A DNA stretch of 64,000 nucleotides from Flavobacteriia bacterium (GCA_947463445.1 CANHRS010000003.1:1-64000), one strand, 5' to 3'. Numbered from the stretch's first letter, positions 1 to 10,303 are shown. The notes: generated from the letters alone by a model not told the origin. Numbers and translations are program-made.

Positions 1-1
1 T

Positions 2-430
2 ATAAGTGGTTTATTACTAATTGTAGGTCTCATACTCTATTTTAAATTCAGAAAGAAAAAAGTCCAAAGTACACCAGAAATTTTGCTTTCTCTAAAAGAA
101 GCAACCTTACTAGAAATGGATAATTTGTTCGCTAAACGTTTATGGGAACAAGAAGGATTAAAAGAACATTATTATCAACTTTCCTTAATTCTTCGTAACT
201 ACCTGGGTAAACGCTATACCTTATCCTTCATGGATAAAACAAGTTACCAAATTGAACTATTATTAAGGCAATTAAATGTACATCAAGATTTACAACGCGA
301 AATAAATTGGATGTTGAATCAGTCGGATTTAGTAAAATTCGCGAAATCTTCACCAGATATTTCCGAGGTAATGCAAAGCATCCAACGCGCAAAAGAAATT
401 GTAACTAAAACAAGTAAAGTCGGTGAATAA
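2..430 (+). CDS. C-terminal part of a Bat-cluster hypothetical protein (DUF4381-like), 5'-truncated by the window edge
   Basis: Frame open from nt 2 with a hydrophobic TM-like segment (ISGLLLIVGLILYFKF) before the listed ORF 83-430; overlaps the start of a vWA BatA gene. Confidence 0.6.
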   Translation: MSGLLLIVGLILYFKFRKKKVQSTPEILLSLKEATLLEMDNLFAKRLWEQEGLKEHYYQLSLILRNYLGKRYTLSFMDKTSYQIELLLRQLNVHQDLQREINWMLNQSDLVKFAKSSPDISEVMQSIQRAKEIVTKTSKVGE

Positions 431-1454
431 ACTATTAACCATACAACTTGGGAATTATGAATTCTTGTCACCACATTGGTTGTGGCTACTCTTGCTTGTG
501 CCGTTTTTCTTGTGGCGTGTGTTTATGAAAGATCGTTTGAGAAAGGGCGAAATGGTTTTTTCTAAATCGGAAAGCGATCAAGCAGCCTTAGAATTACCAT
601 GGATTGCTACTGTTCGAAAAGCATTATTTTATACGTATGCACTCATTTTTATTCTATTAATTATCGCATTTGCAAGACCTTATAATTGGAAAAGTACCGA
701 AACATTTGACCATAAATACAAATATGGAATCGACATTATTTTAGCAATGGATATTTCTGCTTCCATGTTAGCGAAAGATTTTGAACCGGATCGTTTGGCG
801 GTTTCCAAACACATGGCGAAAGAATTTGTGGATGGTAGAGTTGGAGATCGCATTGGCTTAGTAGTCTATGAAGGGGAGGCATATACGGCTTGTCCTGCGA
901 CCTTAGATTACGAGATTCTGAAAGCACAAATTGATAATGCGCAGCCCGGAAATCTAGAGGGAGGAACTGCTATTGGAACAGGTTTAGGGACTGCAGTAAC
1001 CCGTTTAAGAAATGATAGTATCCAATCAAAAGTAATTATCTTATTGACCGATGGAAGTAATAATTCGGGAACTATTTCTCCGGAAACAGCAGCAAATTTA
1101 GCACGACAAAAGCATGTTTGTGTCTATACGATTGGTGTTGGTTCGATGGGAATGGCTCCTACACCAATGATGACTCCATTAGGGATTCAATACGTTGATG
1201 CTCCCGTTGAAATCGATGAGGAAACACTGCAAAACATTGCCAGTATTACTGGGGGTAAATATTTCAGGGCAACAGACGAACAAAGTTTACGCGAAATTTA
1301 CAAGTCGATTGATAAATTGGAAAAACAAAAAATCGAACAAAAAAATTACAATTCAGAGCCACCAACAACACCAGAGCCATTTATTCTTACCGCAATTATT
1401 TTGTTACTTGCCACATTAGTTGTTAAACGCATTGTACTAAAAACCAATGAATAA
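423..1454 (+). CDS. batA: vWA domain-containing membrane protein, BatA-like
   Basis: vWA MIDAS-type motif DIILAMDISASM, N- and C-terminal TM helices, followed by a second vWA gene, a TPR gene and a BatD-like gene. Confidence 0.85.
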   Translation: MNKLLTIQLGNYEFLSPHWLWLLLLVPFFLWRVFMKDRLRKGEMVFSKSESDQAALELPWIATVRKALFYTYALIFILLIIAFARPYNWKSTETFDHKYKYGIDIILAMDISASMLAKDFEPDRLAVSKHMAKEFVDGRVGDRIGLVVYEGEAYTACPATLDYEILKAQIDNAQPGNLEGGTAIGTGLGTAVTRLRNDSIQSKVIILLTDGSNNSGTISPETAANLARQKHVCVYTIGVGSMGMAPTPMMTPLGIQYVDAPVEIDEETLQNIASITGGKYFRATDEQSLREIYKSIDKLEKQKIEQKNYNSEPPTTPEPFILTAIILLLATLVVKRIVLKTNE

Positions 1455-2664
1455 GTCGAAACACACCTATCCAATAACACAATTAGTGAAGAAGATACTC
1501 TTGTTCGAAGGGGTATTTATTGCTGTTTGTTTGGTACTTGGTGCAGCGATTAAAGCATTAGATTTTAAGAAAGCATGGGCGAAAGAACTTGTTCCAGATT
1601 CCATGCAAGAAGGAGCAAAAGACTTTGCACAAAATTACGTAACCCAATCGCTAGATTTTAGTTTTTTACATCCTGCTTATTTATTTATACTTCTTCTGAT
1701 TCCTGTATTTTTTGGAATAGAATGGGGTTTTATGCGTTGGAAAAACAAAAAAATAAATGCCTTAGGATCTTTACAAACCCAAGCTATTTTATTACCTGAA
1801 ATACACGTTAAAGCCTTATTTTGGAAGTATTTTTGGTTGAGAAACACCTTATTTTTCTTCGCATTTACATTGGCACAACCTATTTTTGGAGAAGGTAAAG
1901 TAACAACTACCGGTCGAAATGCTGAAATTCTAATAGCATTAGATATCTCCAATTCCATGAATGTGCGCGATATTAATCCTACGGAATCGCGTTTGTCGAT
2001 TGCTAAACGCTCCTTAATACAATTAATAAATTCTTTGCGTGGCGAAAAAATTGGTATCTGTGTGTTTGCAGGAAATGCATATGTACAATTGCCCTTAACT
2101 GGTGATTATGATGCTGCGAAGATGTATGTCAATGAGATTGAAACGGATATGGTATCTGAACAAGGAACCAACATTGGCGAAGCATTGTTGAATTCTGCAC
2201 GTATGTATTCGAAAGCAAAGAATTCCAAGTTATTATTGTTGGTGACAGATGGAGAAAATCACGAAGGAGGCATCGATGAATCTGTACAAATTTTAAACGA
2301 AAATAAAGTTCAATTAGCAATATTAGGTCTAGGTACAAAGCAAGGTGGTTATGTTCCAAACGACCCATACAAGCCTGAATTTGGCTACAAGATTTTAGAG
2401 AACGGAAAAAAAGTGGTGTCTAAATTGAATCCGAAAATGTTGGCAGAAATAGCGCAAAAAGCAAATGGTTTTGCAATTACAAGTGCGAGTAGTTTCCCAG
2501 ACTTAGAAAACATTGTGAATCAAATACGCAATTTAAAAACAGGAGAATCTGAAGTAAGCGATGTGGAAGTGAAACAAAATTGGTATCAAATCCCATTGTT
2601 TTTCGGGATACTATCTTTGTTGTTATATTTTGGGATTGGTAAAAAGTGGAAAGAAAATGAATAG
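1447..2664 (+). CDS. batB: vWA domain-containing membrane protein, BatB-like
   Basis: MIDAS motif EILIALDISNSMNV, TM segments, overlaps the batA end by 8 nt. Confidence 0.85.
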   Translation: MNKSKHTYPITQLVKKILLFEGVFIAVCLVLGAAIKALDFKKAWAKELVPDSMQEGAKDFAQNYVTQSLDFSFLHPAYLFILLLIPVFFGIEWGFMRWKNKKINALGSLQTQAILLPEIHVKALFWKYFWLRNTLFFFAFTLAQPIFGEGKVTTTGRNAEILIALDISNSMNVRDINPTESRLSIAKRSLIQLINSLRGEKIGICVFAGNAYVQLPLTGDYDAAKMYVNEIETDMVSEQGTNIGEALLNSARMYSKAKNSKLLLLVTDGENHEGGIDESVQILNENKVQLAILGLGTKQGGYVPNDPYKPEFGYKILENGKKVVSKLNPKMLAEIAQKANGFAITSASSFPDLENIVNQIRNLKTGESEVSDVEVKQNWYQIPLFFGILSLLLYFGIGKKWKENE

Positions 2665-3463
2665 TATAAATTTTATCACAAAGTCCATAAAGCATACCAA
2701 AAAGTGCTCAGAGAAGTTAGTCCACAAAGTACTTTCTTGGAGAACTAATGCGCAAAAACTCGGTGACCTTTGTGAAAAAAACTCGGTGACCTTTGTGTTA
2801 AATAAACAAGTTTCTGTTTTACTTTTCGTCTTTTTCGTTTCCTCTCTTTCTTTTTCCCAATCTTGGCGTCAAACCCTAGAAACTGCCCGTAATCAATATG
2901 CTATAAAGAATTATCCTGCAGCATATAAAACCTATCAGCAGGTAGCAAAACAACTTCCATCGAATATAAATTTGGATGCTGAAATTGGGCAGGCAGCCTA
3001 TAAAGCTGGAAATTACACCAAAGCAGCACAGTATTTTTCTAAACAAAAAAATGCAGTAAAAACTAAAAAAGCTAGATTAAATCATAATTTAGGAAATGCG
3101 TATTCACAACAAAAAAACTACCAAAAAGCAATCGAAGCATATAAAAAGTCGTTACGAACTAATCCAAGTGATGATAAGACACGTTATAATTTAGCACTTG
3201 CTATGCAAAAGCAAAAAAATCAGCAAAAAAACACACCTAAAAACAATGAAAATAAACAAAATCCGAAGCAAAATCCGCCAAAAAACAATCCACCTAAAGA
3301 GAATAACCAAGAGAAAAAACAACCAGAAGAAGCGGATAAGCAATTAAAGCAAAATGCTACAGACCGAATGTTAGATGACCTAATGAAAAGAGAATTAGAT
3401 ACAAAACAAAAACAGAAAGGTAAACCAAATAAAAATACAAATGAAAATGGTAAAGATTGGTAA
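2657..3463 (+). CDS. batC: TPR protein, BatC-like, with an atypical N-terminal extension before a signal-peptide-like segment
   Basis: ORF 2630-3463; ATG at 2657 is a more likely start. TPR-like repeats (AAYKTYQQVAKQLPSN..., AIEAYKKSLRTNPSDDKTRYNLALAMQ); signal-like VSVLLFVFFVSSLSFSQS lies about 50 aa from the N-terminus. Confidence 0.75.
   Translation: MNSINFITKSIKHTKKCSEKLVHKVLSWRTNAQKLGDLCEKNSVTFVLNKQVSVLLFVFFVSSLSFSQSWRQTLETARNQYAIKNYPAAYKTYQQVAKQLPSNINLDAEIGQAAYKAGNYTKAAQYFSKQKNAVKTKKARLNHNLGNAYSQQKNYQKAIEAYKKSLRTNPSDDKTRYNLALAMQKQKNQQKNTPKNNENKQNPKQNPPKNNPPKENNQEKKQPEEADKQLKQNATDRMLDDLMKRELDTKQKQKGKPNKNTNENGKDW
2754..2797 (+). repeat. Direct repeat, two copies of AAAAACTCGGTGACCTTTGTG at 23-bp spacing
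   Basis: Exact 21-nt copies at 2754-2774 and 2777-2797. Confidence 0.95.
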
Positions 3464-5219
3464 ACTATCAACATCGATCCTTGCTTTACTATTAACAGTT
3501 AGCAGTTTCGTTTATAGTCAAAAACCAAACATTCAACTTACTGTAAATGTAAAACCAATTGAAATAGGTCAAATGGTTGCATTTACGGTGAAGTCCAATG
3601 TAAATGGAAATATTTCGATTAATCTACCCACAACATTTACGGAGGCTGGTGTCATGAATGGCATGGAACAAACCATGGACGGCAATGGAAATATGTTGAT
3701 TTCTATTTCGTATACGCAACAAGGAGTTTTCACAAAACCAGGAAAATATACAATTACTGCAACCATTAAAGACAAAAATAAAACCTATAAATCGAACGAG
3801 CTATCCATAGTAGTTCGTAAAAAAGGAGAAGCCAAATCCAAGAAAAATTATGAGCAATCCGAAGATGATATTTCGAATTCGAATCTAAAAGAAGCGGTTT
3901 TTGGAATTATTGAAAAATCGAAACGTAAGTTGTACGAGGGAGAGCCCTTACTTTTAGAAGCTAAAATATTCTCAAAAATAAATGTTACAAACATCGTTCA
4001 ATACCAACCATTTACAATTAAAGGTACTGTAGAAACCTTTGATGTCGAGAAAACAGATAATGTTTCGATTAACCGAGAGAATTATAAAGGAAATGCCTTT
4101 TTGACATTTTCCTATGGCAAACAATTAGTATTTCCTGCTACAGCTGGTAAATACATTATTAAACCGTTTTCGATGGTCTTGCGCTATAATAATGGTGGAT
4201 TTTTTGATCGGGATTTACAGTTTGAATCAAACGCTACCTATGTAGATGTACTTCCTTTACCAAAAGGAGCTCCGAAAGATTTTAATGGTGGTGTAGGTAA
4301 ATTTAGCATGTCTACAAACATTTCTAAGAAAACAGCGAAAGTAGGCGACATTTTAACGTTTACTATCAAAGTAACAGGAAAAGGAAACATGCATGCTATT
4401 TCTAAACCGAAAATTAATTTACCCGCAAACTTAACCCTATATGGAGATCCAGAAATTAAAGATGACATAGATTATACAGATGAAGGTGCTGAAGGTGAGA
4501 AAACGTATAAATTCTTTGTCAAAGTGGTGAGTGGTGGAAAGGTGGAAATGAATCCTTTTTCCTTAAGTTACTTTGATCCAAGTTTAAAAAAATATATTAC
4601 GCTAAAAGAAAAAGCTTTTGCTTTGGATCTAGAAGGAGAAATTGTAGCTTCAAAAGTAGAAGTTACGGATTCTGTTAGTGTTCAAGGAGACGAAGAAGTT
4701 TTAGCTATTCCAGTTTCAGAAGAAAAACGAGCTGCAAAAGAATCGGTGCCACATTCTACTATTTGGATAGCACTCTTAGGAGTTTTGGTTGTTGTTTTGG
4801 GTGCGGTAATTTTCTTTTTATTGCGTAAACGTAAAAATGAAGTTCCAATTAGTACTAATGTTGTTTCTGAAGAACCATCACCGTCGCGTGTAACCGAAGT
4901 CATTCCAGATTCAAATTTTATACTTGCAGAAGCTCAACAACTAGCAAATGAAGGAAATTACAAAGCTGCTTATGGTGTAATTTCAAAATCTATCACAAAG
5001 AAAATGTACCAGAAATTAGGGGATACTTCAGAAATCATGGCTAAGGATGAATTAACCGAACGAATGAAATTAGATGGTATTTCTGCATCCATCATCGAAG
5101 ATTATTTTTGGGTAATTCGTTCCTGTCAAGAGGCTGAATATGCAATTTGGGATACCCATGAAAACTGGGAGGAGGTAGTAGAGAAAACAAAAGGGATATT
5201 TCGTTATTTCAATTTATAA
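3441..5219 (+). CDS. batD: BatD family protein (oxygen tolerance), signal peptide plus C-terminal TM
   Basis: Signal peptide, beta-rich region, TM IWIALLGVLVVVLGAVIFFLLRKRK, position after batC. Confidence 0.8.
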   Translation: MKMVKIGKLSTSILALLLTVSSFVYSQKPNIQLTVNVKPIEIGQMVAFTVKSNVNGNISINLPTTFTEAGVMNGMEQTMDGNGNMLISISYTQQGVFTKPGKYTITATIKDKNKTYKSNELSIVVRKKGEAKSKKNYEQSEDDISNSNLKEAVFGIIEKSKRKLYEGEPLLLEAKIFSKINVTNIVQYQPFTIKGTVETFDVEKTDNVSINRENYKGNAFLTFSYGKQLVFPATAGKYIIKPFSMVLRYNNGGFFDRDLQFESNATYVDVLPLPKGAPKDFNGGVGKFSMSTNISKKTAKVGDILTFTIKVTGKGNMHAISKPKINLPANLTLYGDPEIKDDIDYTDEGAEGEKTYKFFVKVVSGGKVEMNPFSLSYFDPSLKKYITLKEKAFALDLEGEIVASKVEVTDSVSVQGDEEVLAIPVSEEKRAAKESVPHSTIWIALLGVLVVVLGAVIFFLLRKRKNEVPISTNVVSEEPSPSRVTEVIPDSNFILAEAQQLANEGNYKAAYGVISKSITKKMYQKLGDTSEIMAKDELTERMKLDGISASIIEDYFWVIRSCQEAEYAIWDTHENWEEVVEKTKGIFRYFNL

Positions 5220-5223
5220 AATT

Positions 5224-5231
5224 TACCTTTG
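5224..5231 (+). promoter_or_regulatory. Bacteroidota -7 box (TAnnTTTG) upstream of kbl
   Basis: TACCTTTG, 35 nt before the ATG at 5266. Confidence 0.55.
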
Positions 5232-5265
5232 CACCCTAAATTAGATTCAAATTAAATTAAAATAT

Positions 5266-6456
5266 ATGTACGGTAAAATGAAAGATTTTTTAGCGGAGGA
5301 GCTAAAAACAATTGAAGAAGGCGGAATCTTTAAGAAAGAACGTATCATTACCTCCCCACAAGGAGCACGTGTTACAGTTTCTTCGGGAGATGAGGTAGTA
5401 ATTATGTGTGCAAATAATTACTTAGGATTATCCTCCCATCCTGCGGTGATTCAAGGTGCAAAAGATGCATTGGATTCTCATGGTTACGGAATGTCTTCGG
5501 TACGATTCATTTGTGGTACACAAGATATTCATAAGACATTAGAAAAGAAGATTGCTGATTTTTACGGTACAGAAGATACTATTCTGTATGCTGCTGCATT
5601 TGATGCAAATGGTGGGGTTTTTGAACCATTGTTTGGAGAGGAAGATGCAATTATTTCGGATGAATTAAATCATGCTTCGATTATTGATGGTGTTCGTTTA
5701 TGTAAGGCGAAAAGATATCGTTACAAGCACTCCGACATGGCTGATTTAGAAGCACAATTAATTGCTGCACAAGATCAACGTTTCCGTATTATTGTTACAG
5801 ATGGGGTATTCTCTATGGATGGGGATATTGCTAAAATGGATCAAATTTGTGACTTAGCGGATAAATACAATGCATTGGTAATGACTGATGAGTGTCACTC
5901 TGCTGGTTTTATCGGTAAAACTGGTCGTGGTGTTCCTGAATATTGCAATGTTATGGATCGTGTAGATATCATTACGGGTACTTTAGGAAAAGCATTAGGT
6001 GGTGCAATGGGTGGTTACACAACAGGTAAAAAAGAAATTATTGAAATGTTACGTCAACGTTCACGTCCTTACCTATTCTCTAACTCTTTATCTCCTGCAA
6101 TTGTTGGTGCATCCATTAAAGTATTTGATATTTTAAGTTCTACCACTGAATTACGTGATAAATTAGAGTCTAATACAAAATACTTCAAAGAAAGAATTAT
6201 TGCTGCTGGATTTGACATTAAACCTGGCGATTCTCCAATCGTTCCAATCATGTTATACGATGCTGCTCTTTCGCAAAAATTTGCGGATTTATTATTGAAA
6301 GAAGGGGTTTATGCAATTGGATTCTTCTATCCAGTAGTTGCAAAAGGAGCTGCGCGTATTCGTACACAGATTTCTGCTGCACATTCCATCGAAGACCTAG
6401 ATAAAGCAATTGCTGCATTTATTAAAGTTGGAAAAGAATTAGGGGTTATCAAATAG
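5266..6456 (+). CDS. kbl: Glycine C-acetyltransferase (2-amino-3-ketobutyrate CoA ligase)
   Basis: AOS-family PLP enzyme: [59 protein letters not shown]. Confidence 0.88.
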   Translation: MYGKMKDFLAEELKTIEEGGIFKKERIITSPQGARVTVSSGDEVVIMCANNYLGLSSHPAVIQGAKDALDSHGYGMSSVRFICGTQDIHKTLEKKIADFYGTEDTILYAAAFDANGGVFEPLFGEEDAIISDELNHASIIDGVRLCKAKRYRYKHSDMADLEAQLIAAQDQRFRIIVTDGVFSMDGDIAKMDQICDLADKYNALVMTDECHSAGFIGKTGRGVPEYCNVMDRVDIITGTLGKALGGAMGGYTTGKKEIIEMLRQRSRPYLFSNSLSPAIVGASIKVFDILSSTTELRDKLESNTKYFKERIIAAGFDIKPGDSPIVPIMLYDAALSQKFADLLLKEGVYAIGFFYPVVAKGAARIRTQISAAHSIEDLDKAIAAFIKVGKELGVIK

Positions 6457-6474
6457 TACCTTATTCATAAAAGC

Positions 6475-6512
6475 AAAAAGGGCGATTTCTTCTGGAAATC
6501 GCCCTTTTTTAT
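6475..6512. terminator. Bidirectional hairpin terminator between convergent kbl and pyk
   Basis: AAAAAGGGCGATTTC TTCT GGAAATCGCCCTTTTTT. Confidence 0.85.
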
Positions 6513-6529
6513 GCGTTATAATTGGTGAA

Positions 6530-7948
6530 TTATTCCACGTAACTTAACTTCAACATGTTTGTTTTGCTATCTTCTTCCAATGGAATAGCAGCAATATTAA
6601 TCACTAAATCACCAGTTTTTAATAACCCTTCTTTGCGTAAAATGTATTTAATATCCGCAATGGTATGATCGGTACTGTATTGCTTATCATAATAAAATGC
6701 TTTCACTCCCCAAACGAGGTTCAATTGTGTTAAAATTTGTTCGTTAGAAGTAAATACATATACTGGTGCCTTTGGTCGTTGTGAAGCAATTTTGTATGCG
6801 GTATATCCAGAGAAAGTCATGGTTATAATTGCATCAGCATCCACTCGTTGTTCTAAACGACACGCATTAAAACAGATAGAATCGGATATAAAACGAGGGT
6901 TTGTTTTGCTCGGAGAGACTTCTTTATGGTAGATTCCTTCAAAGGTTTCCATTTCTTTGATGATGTTTGACATCGCACGAATCGTTTCAATAGGAAAAGC
7001 GCCAACAGAGGTTTCCCCAGACAACATAACACCATCTGTTCCATCTAATACTGCATTTGCTACGTCATTTACTTCCGCACGGGTTGGAGATGAATTTACA
7101 ATCATACTTTCCATCATTTGTGTAGCAACAATGATCGGTTTTGCTTTCTCCATACATTTTTTGATCAGCATTTTCTGAATCAATGGCACAGATTGAAAAG
7201 GTACTTCTACACCTAAATCACCACGCGCAACCATCAATCCATCACTCGCTGCAATAATCTCATCAATATCCTCGATAGCTTCTGGTTTTTCAATCTTTGC
7301 AATGACTTTTGCTTTTGCCCCTTTCTCTGATATGATATGTTTTAATTCTATAATATCGCGCGCATTACGCACAAAGGATAAACCTACCCAATCCACATTG
7401 TGAAGCAAAGCAAATTCTAAATCCGCTCTATCTTTTACTGTAAGAGATGGTAACGAAATATTCGTATTAGGAAGATTAACCCCTTTTCTGGAGGATAAAA
7501 TTCCACCATGGATCACTTTACAACTGATTTTATCTACACCATTCGTATCTACAACTTCTAAACTTAATTTCCCGTCATCTAATACAATTTTCTCCCCAAT
7601 TTTTACATCTTTCGGTAAATCTTTATAATTGATAGAAATGTGGGTAGAATTCCCTACACATTTATCGGTAGAAACAGTAATTATATGATCTTTTTCTAAT
7701 AAAACCCCATTATTCTCTACTTCATCGACACGAATTTTTGGTCCTTGTAAATCTACTAAAATGGCCGTATTTAAATGCAATTCATCATTTAACGATCGGA
7801 TCAATTCTATTGCTTCCAAATGTTGATCATACGTACCGTGTGAAAAATTTAAACGACATACATTAACACCTTCTAAAATCATTTCTTTTAGTACTTCTCT
7901 TTTAGAGGATGCTGGACCAATCGTTGCTATTATTTTTGTTTTTTTCAT
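6530..7948 (-). CDS. pyk: Pyruvate kinase
   Basis: KIIATIGPASS start, VDLQGPKIRV, MVARGDLGVEVP, ATQMMESMI, full length 472 aa. Confidence 0.97.
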   Translation of the reverse strand: MKKTKIIATIGPASSKREVLKEMILEGVNVCRLNFSHGTYDQHLEAIELIRSLNDELHLNTAILVDLQGPKIRVDEVENNGVLLEKDHIITVSTDKCVGNSTHISINYKDLPKDVKIGEKIVLDDGKLSLEVVDTNGVDKISCKVIHGGILSSRKGVNLPNTNISLPSLTVKDRADLEFALLHNVDWVGLSFVRNARDIIELKHIISEKGAKAKVIAKIEKPEAIEDIDEIIAASDGLMVARGDLGVEVPFQSVPLIQKMLIKKCMEKAKPIIVATQMMESMIVNSSPTRAEVNDVANAVLDGTDGVMLSGETSVGAFPIETIRAMSNIIKEMETFEGIYHKEVSPSKTNPRFISDSICFNACRLEQRVDADAIITMTFSGYTAYKIASQRPKAPVYVFTSNEQILTQLNLVWGVKAFYYDKQYSTDHTIADIKYILRKEGLLKTGDLVINIAAIPLEEDSKTNMLKLSYVE

Positions 7949-8379
7949 TATTCAAATATTATAAATTCGGTGGAAGGAAAATCAGTAGGATCAAAAGAAT
8001 ACGCTCCATGGATTGTCGGAATAGATTTTAATTTGTTTATTAAATCTGGAATTTTATAAAAATTATTATGTACCAAGAAGAAAAAATAATCGATTTGTTT
8101 ATTCTCAGGAATTAAATATTTTGCTTCAAATTTATTTTTGATAAAAAACATTTCTAAATAATTCTCTTCGTCTGAAAACTGATAGAAAGGATGTTCCGAT
8201 TTCTTTTCTCCTTTATTATTTACAATGATAAAATCTTCGATACCTTTTTCTAAACGTATGTTTAACAATTCGTTCATAGCCCACACAATGCGATAATCAT
8301 TATTCGGCGAAGAAATGCCAATCATATCGTAATCATAATCGACTTCAAATTCTAAAGTATATTTCTTTTTCTTTGTCAT
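7948..8379 (-). CDS. IPExxxVDY family protein
   Basis: Contains LIPENKQIDYFFF; located directly upstream of pyk. Confidence 0.7.
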   Translation of the reverse strand: MTKKKKYTLEFEVDYDYDMIGISSPNNDYRIVWAMNELLNIRLEKGIEDFIIVNNKGEKKSEHPFYQFSDEENYLEMFFIKNKFEAKYLIPENKQIDYFFFLVHNNFYKIPDLINKLKSIPTIHGAYSFDPTDFPSTEFIIFE

Positions 8380-8557
8380 TCTAGCAAACGAATGTACAAT
8401 TTTTAATCGAGAAACACTATTAGTAATTTGTTAACTTCTATTCCAAATTATTAGCTTTTATTCAGTTTCTACCACTTTTTTTTAGCAAGGAAAATAGTTT
8501 TTAAATCTAAGATTAAAAAAACATGTAATTTAAATACCATGGTAGATAATATTGTTG

Positions 8558-8565
8558 TACATTTG
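8558..8565 (+). promoter_or_regulatory. Bacteroidota -7 box upstream of the yceI-like gene
   Basis: TACATTTG, 29 nt before the ATG. Confidence 0.55.
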
Positions 8566-8593
8566 AAATATCAACGTAAAAAACGAAAATAAT

Positions 8594-9136
8594 ATGGCAA
8601 CATTAATTAAAACAACTTGGGCAATAGATCCAACACACTCGGAAGTAGAATTCAAAATCAAACACTTGGTAATTTCTACTGTAAAAGGAATTTTTAAAGA
8701 ATTTACAGGTTCTGTAGATGTAGATGGCGACGATTTCACAACTGCTGAATTTCAGTTTGAAGCAAATGTAGATTCTATCTTTACTAACCAAGCAGATAGA
8801 GATGGGCACTTAAAGTCAGCGGATTTCTTTGATGTTGCTAACTACCCGAAAATTTATTTCAAATCAACAGAAGTAACTAAAAAATCAGACAATACATATA
8901 CAATCGCTGGAGATTTAACAGTAAGAGATATCACTAGAACTGTTCATTTAACAGCTGATTTTGGCGGTGTTGCAACTGATCCTTACGGAAATGTTAAAGC
9001 TGGTTTCGAAATTACAGGTGCGATCAACCGTAAAGATTTTGGTTTAACTTTCCACGCAGTTACGGAAGCAGGAAATATTGTTCTTGGGGAAGACATCAAA
9101 TTAAACATCAACGTACAATTTGCAAAACAAGCTTAA
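8594..9136 (+). CDS. YceI family protein
   Basis: WAIDPTHSEVEFKIKHLVISTVKG, typical YceI lipocalin-like fold sequence. Confidence 0.92.
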   Translation: MATLIKTTWAIDPTHSEVEFKIKHLVISTVKGIFKEFTGSVDVDGDDFTTAEFQFEANVDSIFTNQADRDGHLKSADFFDVANYPKIYFKSTEVTKKSDNTYTIAGDLTVRDITRTVHLTADFGGVATDPYGNVKAGFEITGAINRKDFGLTFHAVTEAGNIVLGEDIKLNINVQFAKQA

Positions 9137-9163
9137 ATAAAGGTTTTCACTTAATGAATTCTG

Positions 9164-9193
9164 AAAAGGTTGTCAAAAATGACAACCTTTTTT
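9164..9193 (+). terminator. Rho-independent terminator after the yceI-like gene
   Basis: AAAAGGTTGTC AAAAAT GACAACCTTTTTTT. Confidence 0.85.
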
Positions 9194-9211
9194 TATATTC
9201 ACAAAAAATAT

Positions 9212-9239
9212 AATGTATAACTCATAGTTCATAATTCAA
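9212..9239 (+). repeat. Heptameric short tandem array (7-nt period)
   Basis: AATGTAT|AACTCAT|AGTTCAT|AATTCAA directly before the GTG start at 9243. Confidence 0.6.
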
Positions 9240-9242
9240 AAA

Positions 9243-10271
9243 GTGCACCTAATCTCCAAAAAGAAACTAATCTACCCTATTTCGGACTTACTGCGAAAGT
9301 ACCTGCGTCAATATGGTCGAGATGTGAAAACATCGCTTAAATATTCCGAATTAATGGAATATGAAAATTTCATCAATGTATATGATCGGGATGGAAATAA
9401 TACGTATTGGATTACCGTGATCTATAACCACGCAGTAGCTGACGAAATCAATGAAAAATTAAAACATGTTTATGCAATCCTAAAAGCTGCTGGAGATGTT
9501 TCCGTAATCAATCACTTATATATAGACCGGATTGACTTCTGTTTATTCGCCAACACTGGACCATTTCGTGTGCGTGTTGTGAATCGACTAAACGACAACT
9601 TCGATTATTTCTATGTCAAAAAAGCAGATGCTTCACGTATCTATGGTCTTGAACTAGAACACTTACTTTCCCCTAATCATATCAGTTATTTCGTAAACGA
9701 TGAAACATTGATTGAGGAACATATTATCGGAATTCCAGCAGACCAATTCTTAACCAAAAACAATACTGTTCACCAAAATTTCGAAGAAACACGTTTAGCA
9801 AAAGAATTTGTAAAATTCAACGAACGTTGTTTTGTACGATTATTAGGAGATATGCATTCGAGTAATTTCGTGATTGACGTTACTCCAGACTTTGAATCCA
9901 CACACTACCGCATGCGTTCCATCGATTTTGACCAACAATCCTTCGAAAAACGAAAAGCGGTTTATCTACCACAATTTTTCAAGCAAAACCTTCCGTTTGT
10001 CGATTTAGTAAGTAAGCACCTTACTCCACAATCGATCCAACAATACCAACGAGAAGAACGTTCCTTAATATTTAACCGTATTCGTAATTCGCGGTACCAA
10101 ATTCGGGATATCGTACACGTAATGACACGTGATACAATTGCTCCTCAAGAAAATATCGAGCAATTAAAAGAAGAATTAGCAAAACATTATAACAATACAG
10201 AGTTTTTACGCTGTAAAACGATGGGACATATTCTACGAATTAGTTTGAAAATTCTGATAAAAGGGAAATAA
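9243..10271 (+). CDS. Conserved hypothetical protein with a kinase-like (DUF2252-like) catalytic-loop motif
   Basis: RLLGDMHSSNFVID ... MRSIDFDQQSFEKR; GTG start. Confidence 0.7.
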   Translation: MHLISKKKLIYPISDLLRKYLRQYGRDVKTSLKYSELMEYENFINVYDRDGNNTYWITVIYNHAVADEINEKLKHVYAILKAAGDVSVINHLYIDRIDFCLFANTGPFRVRVVNRLNDNFDYFYVKKADASRIYGLELEHLLSPNHISYFVNDETLIEEHIIGIPADQFLTKNNTVHQNFEETRLAKEFVKFNERCFVRLLGDMHSSNFVIDVTPDFESTHYRMRSIDFDQQSFEKRKAVYLPQFFKQNLPFVDLVSKHLTPQSIQQYQREERSLIFNRIRNSRYQIRDIVHVMTRDTIAPQENIEQLKEELAKHYNNTEFLRCKTMGHILRISLKILIKGK

Positions 10272-10278
10272 AAATCCA

Positions 10279-10286
10279 TACATTTG
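10279..10286 (+). promoter_or_regulatory. Bacteroidota -7 box upstream of ctaB
   Basis: TACATTTG, 18 nt before the start at 10304. Confidence 0.55.
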
Positions 10287-10303
10287 TATCAAATTTCTAA
10301 ATT

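Noticed and set aside
3220-3474. 84-aa Phe/Leu/Cys-rich minus-strand ORF
   Set aside because: It is the complement of the Lys/Asn/Pro-rich low-complexity tail of BatC.
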